Below the pieces are notes generated by a model. It ran no database searches. It saw only the letters and a program-made list of their open reading frames with translations, and was not told the origin of the DNA. The position numbers and the translations under genes are program-made. Positions 1-5,042 of a stretch of DNA of 5,042 bases are shown here, one piece after another. The DNA comes from an uncultured Clostridia bacterium (GTDB taxonomy: Bacteria; Bacillota; Clostridia; Christensenellales; CAG-314). The DNA is taken from the NCBI GenBank assembly GCA_937875645.1, contig CALLXO010000198.1, positions 1 through 5,042 on the forward strand, in the 5' to 3' direction. Numbering within the stretch: the first letter of the stretch is position 1; each line of letters begins with the position of its first letter.

Positions 1-14
1 TATATGTAAATCTA

Positions 15-42
15 TTGATTAATTTTAAATTTTTATTATAAT
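15..42 (+). promoter_or_regulatory. Probable sigma-A promoter of the 75-536 membrane protein gene
   Basis: A -35 box TTGATT (15-20) and a perfect -10 box TATAAT (37-42) are separated by 16 bases. Transcription would start near 49, giving a leader of about 26 bases before the ATG at 75. The surrounding DNA is very AT-rich, so chance matches are more likely than usual. Confidence 0.5.
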
Positions 43-74
43 ATGAAAGAGTAAAATACTTATAAAAGCAAATA

Positions 75-536
75 ATGAGTATAAAAAACAAAAAAACACT
101 TTCAGGCGTAATCTTGCTTTTAAATTTATGCGCTGTTGTCATCTGTGTCTGCTTTCCGTTTTTTGAAAGGTACAATCCTTTCACTGGCGACAACCAAGTC
201 TATGGGTTTCATATATATTCAAGTATCTGGTACTGGATTTTGTTGGCTGTTTTTGGTATAATATCCTTTATATATGATGGCTTGATTGTAGCTATGTATA
301 TTATTGAAACGGATAAGGTAAAAACTATCAATAAAATGATGAGATACGGCGCTTTTTTTGGCGCAATTATTGCAATAATTAACTTTTTTGCTTTGCTGAG
401 TTTTGGCGTAATACAATTTACCTTATTTGGTGTCAATATGTTTTTTGTAGTTTTAATCGCAATTATTGCAATAAAAATAATTCTACTGTTTTCTGAAAAA
501 ACAGAAAGAGTGGCGCAAGAAGTAAAAGCGAGTTAA
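75..536 (+). CDS. Hypothetical four-helix membrane protein
   Basis: I do not recognise a family for this 153-residue protein. It has a short basic N-terminus (KNKK) and four hydrophobic stretches at roughly residues 10-30, 50-77, 91-112 and 117-140. A hydrophilic, charged C-terminus (EKTERVAQEVK) follows, so both ends are probably cytoplasmic. The first loop (about 31-50) carries aromatic and polar residues but no recognisable catalytic motif or cysteine pair. The start at 75 is the only sensible one, but there is no clear Shine-Dalgarno sequence before it, unlike most genes in this window; translation may be weak or the leader very short. It converges on the small minus-strand gene 16 bases downstream, and no terminator is visible between them. 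Being a real gene is supported by its full-length open frame, its promoter and its coherent helix pattern. The function is unknown. Confidence 0.75.
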   Translation: MSIKNKKTLSGVILLLNLCAVVICVCFPFFERYNPFTGDNQVYGFHIYSSIWYWILLAVFGIISFIYDGLIVAMYIIETDKVKTINKMMRYGAFFGAIIAIINFFALLSFGVIQFTLFGVNMFFVVLIAIIAIKIILLFSEKTERVAQEVKAS

Positions 537-552
537 TAAAAGGAGTAATTAT

Positions 553-768
553 TTACCAATCTTCTTTAATATAATCACAAGGCTGTTTGACATCGTTGTA
601 AAAGTCTCTGTATTTGCGTTTCTTGTCGGCGGGCAGCATTTCGATATCCGCTGCTTCGTATGCATCACAGTCTTGTTGCTCTGCTAATTTCATTAAGTCC
701 CAATTGGTGGTTTTTTCGGCGACAGTCGGTTTTTCCGCCGTTGGGATATTTTTATCTAAAAGATTCAT
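553..768 (-). CDS. Small acidic hypothetical protein, 71 residues
   Basis: The protein begins MNLLDKN and ends DYIKEDW. It is rich in Asp, Glu and Lys, with no membrane segment or signal peptide, so it is probably a soluble cytoplasmic protein. The middle (about residues 22-44, WDLMKLAEQQDCDAYEAADI) and a second stretch (about 47-61, ADKKRKYRDFYNDVK) look helical. Cysteines at 34 and 64 are the only ones. The frame stays open 30 codons further upstream (to 858), but the ATG at 768 is chosen because AAGGAG lies 6 bases before it; the upstream extension is Lys/Arg-rich low-complexity translation of an AT-rich leader. The gene converges on the membrane protein gene at 75-536. I recognise no family and assign no function. 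Confidence 0.65.
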   Translation of the reverse strand: MNLLDKNIPTAEKPTVAEKTTNWDLMKLAEQQDCDAYEAADIEMLPADKKRKYRDFYNDVKQPCDYIKEDW

Positions 769-774
769 ATTTTT

Positions 775-780
775 CTCCTT
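775..780 (-). promoter_or_regulatory. Ribosome binding site that fixes the start of the small gene at 768
   Basis: On the minus strand AAGGAG is followed by 6 bases and then ATG (768-766). The alternative upstream ATG at 858 has no comparable site, so the 71-residue form is preferred over the 101-residue form. Confidence 0.75.
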
Positions 781-890
781 TTTTATAATATAGTCAATGT
801 TTGCTTTTTTTGCCTTTCGCGTGATAATTTTTAACAACCTTCGCTTTTTTTGACACAACCGTGCTACGGATTTTACATTGCCACAAAATT

Positions 891-919
891 ATTATATATC
901 TTTTTTTATATGTAAGCAA
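891..919 (-). promoter_or_regulatory. Candidate promoter of the small minus-strand gene
   Basis: Reading the minus strand, TTGCTT (919-914) and TATAAT (896-891) are separated by exactly 17 bases. Transcription would start near 884, leaving an untranslated leader of about 115 bases before the ATG at 768. The leader contains a short hairpin (CCGT-AGC-ACGG, about 860-870) and two copies of an A-tract element of the form CAAAAAAAGC. The -35 is imperfect and the region is AT-rich, so this is a candidate only. Confidence 0.4.
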
Positions 920-968
920 CTGCATTTTTAATAATGCTAAAACATAAAATAAGCATACCAATTATTGT

Positions 969-1015
969 AAATGTTAAACATTTTTATAAAAGAAGAAGCA
1001 AAACAAAAATGTTTA
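969..1015. promoter_or_regulatory. Operator-like palindrome and inverted repeat upstream of the ZIP transporter gene
   Basis: A perfect palindrome, AAATGTT-A-AACATTT, spans 969-983. Its right half belongs to a second perfect 11-base inverted repeat: TAAACATTTTT at 975-985 and AAAAATGTTTA at 1005-1015. The right arm ends one base before the extended -10 promoter element. The arrangement gives three AAATGTT half-sites around the expected -35 position, which is typical of a repressor site. It does not match the Zur, Fur, MntR or AdcR consensus sequences as I know them. A regulatory role is inference. Confidence 0.4.
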
Positions 1016-1024
1016 TGTTATAAT
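996..1024 (+). promoter_or_regulatory. Extended -10 promoter of the ZIP transporter gene
   Basis: TGTTATAAT at 1016-1024 is a consensus extended -10 element (TGnTATAAT). The position 17 bases upstream (996-1001, AAGCAA) is a poor -35, which extended -10 promoters tolerate. Transcription would start near 1031, about 27 bases before the ATG at 1058. Confidence 0.6.
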
Positions 1025-1057
1025 AGCTTTTGAAATTAATTTTTAGAAGGTTTAACT

Positions 1058-1879
1058 ATGGGCACTATGGCATTGTTATCCATTATTGCCGGCATTGCTG
1101 GTACAGGACTGGGAGGAGTTATTGGACTTTTGTTTAAAAATAAAAGCGAAAAGCCCATTAGCTGCGTATTAAATTTTGCTGCCGGCGTTATGGTGGCGGT
1201 GGTTTTTTTTGAGCTTATCCCCGAAGCGTTATTTGTAATCGAAGACGTAAAAAACAAGTATTTTATTGTGGTGCTAGGCATTGTTTTAGGTGTAGCAGTT
1301 ATAGCTTTTTTAAACTGGATAGTGGATATAATCACGCAAAAAAAAGATAAAGAGCAATTAAACAAACAGCACAAACTGGAAGAACTAAGCCATTCTGTTG
1401 ATATTATAGAAATTGCATCAGGTAAAAAAAACAAAAAGAAGTTTTTCATCAGCGGCATAATAATGATGATAGCAATTGGCTTGCATAATCTGCCCGAAGG
1501 TTTAGCGCTAGGGTCAAGCGGCGCCGTTGCTGTCGAAAACGCAATTTTACTTACTGTTTTGCTGGCTTTACACAACATACCCGAGGGTATGGCAATTGCT
1601 GTGCCGCTAATTAGCGGTGGGCTTAATGCGTGGAAAACTGTCATGCTTACCATTATAAGCGGAAGCATAACGGTAATAGGCGCTGTATTGGGTTATGCTT
1701 TGGGTAATATTTCGCCCATGGTCATTTCTATTTGTTTGAGTTTGGCGGGGGGCGCTATGCTTTATGTGACGTATGGCGAGATATTGCCACAAGCCGTCTT
1801 ATTATATAATAAACGTCTACCTACCTTGTTTAATTTGTTCGGCGTAATTTTAGGTATGCTTATAATATTTTTAATATAG
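1058..1879 (+). CDS. ZIP family divalent metal transporter (ZupT-like)
   Basis: This 273-residue inner-membrane protein is predicted to move divalent metal ions, most likely zinc (also iron or manganese in ZupT-type members), into the cytoplasm. Eight hydrophobic helices can be placed at about 5-25, 35-57, 68-92, 129-150, 158-183, 193-216, 220-247 and 255-273, the full ZIP topology. Helix 4 carries HNLPEG (143-148) and helix 5 HNIPEG (172-177), the paired metal-binding signatures of the family. Acidic residues in helix 2 (E52, E56) and helix 7 (E241 in YGEILPQ) fit the expected binuclear metal site. The loop at about 94-128 is lysine-rich with only two histidines. The start follows AGAAGG by 7 bases. 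The gene stands alone, between a possible operator/promoter upstream and an intrinsic terminator downstream. The family call is firm; the metal is inference. Confidence 0.93.
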   Translation: MGTMALLSIIAGIAGTGLGGVIGLLFKNKSEKPISCVLNFAAGVMVAVVFFELIPEALFVIEDVKNKYFIVVLGIVLGVAVIAFLNWIVDIITQKKDKEQLNKQHKLEELSHSVDIIEIASGKKNKKKFFISGIIMMIAIGLHNLPEGLALGSSGAVAVENAILLTVLLALHNIPEGMAIAVPLISGGLNAWKTVMLTIISGSITVIGAVLGYALGNISPMVISICLSLAGGAMLYVTYGEILPQAVLLYNKRLPTLFNLFGVILGMLIIFLI

Positions 1880-1898
1880 TTTGTCTTTCAAAAGAAAT

Positions 1899-1929
1899 AG
1901 GGTTTGACAGCTGTCAGACTCTTTTTTTA
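1899..1929 (+). terminator. Intrinsic terminator of the ZIP transporter gene
   Basis: An 11-pair stem (1899-1909 with 1912-1922, including two G-T pairs) is centred on the palindrome GACAGCTGTC. It runs directly into seven or more T residues (1922-1928). It lies 20 bases after the ZIP stop codon and separates this gene from the CoA-transferase gene. Confidence 0.88.
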
Positions 1930-2029
1930 TTGTTAAAAAAAAATTGACGATAAAATAATGATTAATAAGGAAAAAAACAAGAAAAATGCAAATACTTACA
2001 ATAGCATATAACGAAGGGAGGCAAAAAAT

Positions 2030-3349
2030 ATGGACTATCAAAGTAAAGTAATATCAGTCGAAAAAGCTCTGTCGCTTGTTAAAAATGATGACCACATTGT
2101 AAGCGGTTTAGCTCCGTCAGAAGGGGCGGCATTTTTAAGTCAGCTTCATACTTTAAAAGATAAAGTAAAAAACGTAACGGTAACAACTTGCTTACCTATG
2201 GGTAATTTTGAATATATGACAAATGCTGATTGCGCTCAAGCGTTTAATCAGGATGGTTGGTTTTTTACGCCAGTTTTACGAAAATCTTCGGCGATAGGCA
2301 ACGTTTCTTATGTGCCGCAGCATCTTTCCTCTGCGGCAATAAAACGTATTTATCATATTAAACCGACAATATATATCGGCAATTGCAGTATGCCGGATAA
2401 GCACGGTTTTGTGTCGTTAGGGTTATCCAATACTTATGAAAAATCCATTATATTAAAAAGCGACTTAGTGATATTGGAAATTAACCCAAACGTTCCTCGG
2501 ACTTTTGGTGATGTTGAGTTGTCGGTAAAAGACGTATCGTATTTTATTGAAACGGACTATCCGCTACCGGAAATTCCCGATGCTATGTACAACGAAAAGG
2601 ATTTTTCCATAGGAAAAAATATTGCTGATTATATACTTGACGGCGATTGCATACAGTTGGGTATCGGCGGCATACCCAATGCCGTAGCCGCTTCTCTTTA
2701 TGAAAAAAAGCATTTAGGAGTGCATACCGAACTGTTTTCTACCGGCATGATGAAGCTCACTCAAGCAGGTGTGATAGATAATTCCGTAAAAAACTTCTAC
2801 CGCGGCAAGGCGGTGACAACGATGATAATAGGCACAAGAGAGCTATATGATTTTGTTGACGATAATCCAGGCATTTTAGTGATGGAGGGCAAATATACCA
2901 ATGATTATTATGTAATAGGCAAAAATGACAATATGGTAAGTATTAATACCACTTTAGAAATTGACCTCACTGGACAGTGTTGCAGCGAAAGCTTAGGCAG
3001 CCTTCAATTTAGCGGAAGCGGGGGTCAAGCGGATACGGCGATAGGGGCGCAAATGAGTAAAAATGGCAGGTCTTTTATTGCGCTTTATTCCACAACTATG
3101 GCTAAAAACCCCGACGGTAGCCGCACAGAGATTTCTAAAATTGTGCCTCAACTAAAAAGGGGTGCGGCAGTTACTCTCTCTCGCAATGATGTGCATTATG
3201 TAGTCACCGAGTACGGCGTGGCAGATTTAAGGGGTACAAATGTGCGGGAAAGGGTAAACAGATTGGTGGGTATTGCTCATCCTAAGTTTAGAGAAGAGCT
3301 TTTGCGTCAAGCGCACGAAATAGGTCTAATAGCAAAAAAAGCTTATTAA
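2030..3349 (+). CDS. Acetyl-CoA hydrolase/transferase family CoA-transferase (butyryl- or 4-hydroxybutyrate-CoA:acetate type)
   Basis: This 439-residue cytoplasmic enzyme belongs to family I CoA-transferases, which move CoA between acyl-CoA and a carboxylate such as acetate through a glutamyl-CoA thioester. Its length matches clostridial 4-hydroxybutyrate and butyryl-CoA:acetate CoA-transferases. The N-terminal domain (about 1-180) has the early glycine segment SGLAPSEGAA (25-34). The C-terminal domain has GIGGIPNAVA (211-220), the HTE motif with the probable catalytic Glu234, DLTGQ (312-316), GSGGQAD (329-335) and EYGVADLRG (394-402), all family hallmarks. The start at 2030 is set by GGGAGG 8 bases upstream. 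The gene follows the ZIP terminator, so it is probably transcribed alone, though no convincing promoter is visible in 1930-2029. The stop codon lies in a palindrome that appears to terminate the opposing gene. Substrate choice among butyrate, 4-hydroxybutyrate and propionate cannot be read from motifs alone. Confidence 0.92.
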   Translation: MDYQSKVISVEKALSLVKNDDHIVSGLAPSEGAAFLSQLHTLKDKVKNVTVTTCLPMGNFEYMTNADCAQAFNQDGWFFTPVLRKSSAIGNVSYVPQHLSSAAIKRIYHIKPTIYIGNCSMPDKHGFVSLGLSNTYEKSIILKSDLVILEINPNVPRTFGDVELSVKDVSYFIETDYPLPEIPDAMYNEKDFSIGKNIADYILDGDCIQLGIGGIPNAVAASLYEKKHLGVHTELFSTGMMKLTQAGVIDNSVKNFYRGKAVTTMIIGTRELYDFVDDNPGILVMEGKYTNDYYVIGKNDNMVSINTTLEIDLTGQCCSESLGSLQFSGSGGQADTAIGAQMSKNGRSFIALYSTTMAKNPDGSRTEISKIVPQLKRGAAVTLSRNDVHYVVTEYGVADLRGTNVRERVNRLVGIAHPKFREELLRQAHEIGLIAKKAY

Positions 3350-3358
3350 ATAAGCTTT
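3334..3358 (-). terminator. Probable intrinsic terminator of the minus-strand membrane protein gene, inside the CoA-transferase 3' end
   Basis: A perfect palindrome with 10-base arms and one central base spans 3338-3358 (AAAGCTTATT, then A, then AATAAGCTTT). Read on the minus strand it runs into an uninterrupted T tract (3340-3334), the layout of an intrinsic terminator. On the plus strand it is followed by GATG and no T run, so it should not work well in that direction. It is 58 bases past the stop of the 3416-4303 gene and covers the last codons and stop of the CoA-transferase. The stem is AT-rich, so its strength is uncertain. A weaker all-AT hairpin followed by six T residues overlaps the minus-strand stop at about 3407-3435 and is an alternative. 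Confidence 0.55.
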
Positions 3359-3415
3359 GATGTAAAATATTGTAACGTGTATTAGCGTTTTAACAGTTTG
3401 TGTTATAAAAAATTA

Positions 3416-4303
3416 TTAATTAATTGAACTCATTAATTGTTGGAGTATTTGTTTGTATGTAACTTCGTCCACCATTCTTTTTTTATGTAGCTTTTCGAGA
3501 TAACGTGTTTTTGCCTTTAAGTTTGAGGAGCAAGGGGAGTATAGAGCATCTATTATTAATACCTTATAGGCATTAGCCGTTAAATAACCTTTGCCGTACA
3601 GTTTTTGTATATAATTAATTTTGTAGTCTACCGGCATATCGACAGGGAGTTTTATTAACCCTTGCAGGCAAGCGGCAAATTCCTCCCTACTTAATTTCTT
3701 GCGTTTAAGGTGTTTTAATAATTCCTTGCCGCGCTCTTCAAATTCCTTAGCTGTTATAAATATCGCACCGACAGTAGTAGCCACGCTAAAAGCTTCATTT
3801 TTTGTGTCCTGAATTTTTGTTTCATTTTCTTTCTTGTTGCCATGGCTTAAAAATATAGATAAAAAGTTTAGCAGCGCCAAAAATCCAAACAAGGCAATGG
3901 CGGCAATGGTATAAGTTTTTAATGCTGGGTCATCAAAAAATCCCCAATAACAGACATAGGCAGCGGCGGCACAAAAGAAAATACCCAACACAGCAGGGAA
4001 CAGTTTTTGACGGTATTTCTTTTTTTCGGCGTTGTATGCTTTTTTGTATAAGCTACTGCCGTTCATAGTCAAAAATAGTCCAAAAAGAGCTACCGCAACA
4101 GGTGCCAAAAACTTTGCCATCCATATTTTATCTGCGCCCACTAAAAGCAGCACCTTATTAAACAGTCCAGATAAAATAATTGAGCTTTTGTTTGCAAGCC
4201 CCCAGAGATATAATAAATATGCGCCGCCGGCTAATGTTGCTAAACCAATTAAGACCTGAAACACGCCGCATATAACATTAAAACCATGTTTAGTTTTATT
4301 CAT
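3416..4303 (-). CDS. Four-helix membrane protein with a repeated SHOCT-like cytoplasmic tail
   Basis: I do not recognise a named family for the whole 295-residue protein. Hydrophobic segments lie at about residues 8-36, 62-80, 101-121 and 132-153, so the first half is membrane-embedded. The rest is charged and predicted cytoplasmic. The tail contains three similar helix-turn-helix units about 36-37 residues apart: around 195-213 (LKRKKLSREEF), 231-250 (LYGKGYLTANAY) and 268-287 (LHKKRMVDEVTY). Each resembles the short SHOCT motif, in which a Leu-rich helix, a Lys/Gly turn, a small hydrophobic-Thr step and a second helix with an aromatic residue follow each other. SHOCT modules are known as short C-terminal oligomerisation elements; applying that here is inference. 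The start at 4303 has AGGAGG 5 bases upstream and a near-perfect promoter. The gene diverges from glutamate dehydrogenase and converges on the CoA-transferase. Confidence 0.8.
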   Translation of the reverse strand: MNKTKHGFNVICGVFQVLIGLATLAGGAYLLYLWGLANKSSIILSGLFNKVLLLVGADKIWMAKFLAPVAVALFGLFLTMNGSSLYKKAYNAEKKKYRQKLFPAVLGIFFCAAAAYVCYWGFFDDPALKTYTIAAIALFGFLALLNFLSIFLSHGNKKENETKIQDTKNEAFSVATTVGAIFITAKEFEERGKELLKHLKRKKLSREEFAACLQGLIKLPVDMPVDYKINYIQKLYGKGYLTANAYKVLIIDALYSPCSSNLKAKTRYLEKLHKKRMVDEVTYKQILQQLMSSIN

Positions 4304-4329
4304 GGAATCCTCCTGAATTATGATACTAT

Positions 4330-4358
4330 ATTATAACAAAATTCATTAAATTAGTCAA
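4330..4358 (-). promoter_or_regulatory. Near-consensus sigma-A promoter of the 3416-4303 gene
   Basis: On the minus strand TTGACT (4358-4353) and TATAAT (4335-4330) are separated by exactly 17 bases, and a TG precedes the -10 (TGTTATAAT). Transcription would start near 4323, about 20 bases before the ATG and just ahead of the AGGAGG site. By sequence this should be a strong constitutive promoter. Confidence 0.88.
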
Positions 4359-4467
4359 GATTCCGTTATTGTTTGCATTTATTTGCAGTCTTTTTATCAA
4401 AAAAATGACAATAAAAAATGTGATGCAAAATTATTCATTAAGGGTATAAAATCTGACACTTTTTTGC

Positions 4468-4496
4468 TTGACTTTATTTTTTTTAAAACCTATAAT
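4468..4496 (+). promoter_or_regulatory. Near-consensus sigma-A promoter of the glutamate dehydrogenase gene
   Basis: TTGACT (4468-4473) and TATAAT (4491-4496) are separated by exactly 17 bases. Transcription would start near 4503, giving a leader of about 50 bases. The leader holds a weak hairpin in which AGAGGG pairs with CCCTTT (about 4510-4529) ahead of the ribosome binding site. It is too small to be called a riboswitch or attenuator. Confidence 0.85.
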
Positions 4497-4537
4497 AAAC
4501 GCAAAACAAAGAGGGGAAACAGCCCTTTAGATTTTGT

Positions 4538-4542
4538 GGAGG
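4538..4542 (+). promoter_or_regulatory. Ribosome binding site that sets the glutamate dehydrogenase start
   Basis: GGAGG is followed by 10 bases and then the ATG at 4553. The resulting N-terminus, [10 protein letters not shown], lines up with the known start of clostridial glutamate dehydrogenases, supporting this start. Confidence 0.85.
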
Positions 4543-4549
4543 AAATTAA

Positions 4550-5042
<493 letters not shown>

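Noticed and set aside
363..473. A 15-base direct repeat, GCAATTATTGCAATA, at 363-377 and 459-473
   Set aside because: Both copies are in frame within membrane helices of the 75-536 protein and encode similar Ala/Ile runs, so coding for hydrophobic residues explains them.
769..858. N-terminal extension of the small minus-strand protein to an ATG at 858
   Set aside because: The extension is low-complexity Lys/Arg/Ile translation of AT-rich DNA, and the internal ATG at 768 has the proper AAGGAG site.
934..1023. A 29-codon plus-strand open frame upstream of the ZIP gene
   Set aside because: It has no ribosome binding site, covers the operator-like repeats, and ends within the promoter's -10 box.
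1036..1668. Open frame of 210 codons on the minus strand
   Set aside because: It is antisense to the ZIP transporter, whose motifs and helices are unambiguous, and its Ser/Thr/Pro/Ile-rich product is typical of a shadow frame.
1944..1968. TTGACG followed by TTAATA as a promoter for the CoA-transferase gene
   Set aside because: The spacer is only 12-13 bases and no good -10 sits at 16-18 bases, so I could not support a promoter call in 1930-2029.
4510..4529. Hairpin in the gdhA leader as a riboswitch or attenuator
   Set aside because: The stem is only six pairs including one G-T, has no T tract or conserved aptamer features, and the leader is about 50 bases, too short for known riboswitch classes.

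Overview
The window reads as chromosome from a low-GC anaerobic bacterium, most likely a Clostridia-type Firmicute. The evidence is AT-rich intergenic DNA, strong AGGAGG-type ribosome binding sites, near-consensus TTGACT/TATAAT promoters, a Clostridium symbiosum-like glutamate dehydrogenase N-terminus and a family I CoA-transferase of the kind found in fermenters. No phage, transposon, CRISPR, tRNA or rRNA signal is visible. The genus cannot be fixed from this sequence alone.

Left part (1-1057): a 153-residue four-helix membrane protein of unknown function (75-536, +) converges, with a 16-base gap, on a small acidic 71-residue protein of unknown function (553-768, -). The start of the small gene is set by an AAGGAG site. 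Its candidate promoter lies about 120 bases upstream, so it may have a long leader. A 289-base divergent intergenic region (769-1057) separates it from the next gene. This region carries an extended -10 promoter and a cluster of AAATGTT half-sites that looks like an operator.

Centre (1058-3349): a complete ZIP-family metal transporter (1058-1879, +) ends in a strong intrinsic terminator (about 1899-1929). It is followed by a complete acetyl-CoA hydrolase/CoA-transferase family enzyme (2030-3349, +), of the butyryl-CoA:acetate or 4-hydroxybutyrate CoA-transferase type. Its substrate cannot be decided here.

Right part (3338-5042): a 295-residue protein on the minus strand (3416-4303) has four predicted membrane helices and a cytoplasmic tail holding what appear to be three copies of a SHOCT-like helical hairpin. 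Its likely terminator sits inside the last codons of the convergent CoA-transferase gene. It diverges from a glutamate dehydrogenase gene (4553 to beyond the window edge, +), and both have near-perfect sigma-A promoters in the shared 249-base intergenic region.

The genes appear to be mostly single-gene transcription units rather than an operon. The CoA-transferase and glutamate dehydrogenase would both fit amino-acid or butyrate-type fermentation, but that link is inference. I do not see convincing evidence for a new multi-gene system. The least explained items are the triplicated SHOCT-like membrane protein and the palindromic elements at the ZIP promoter.
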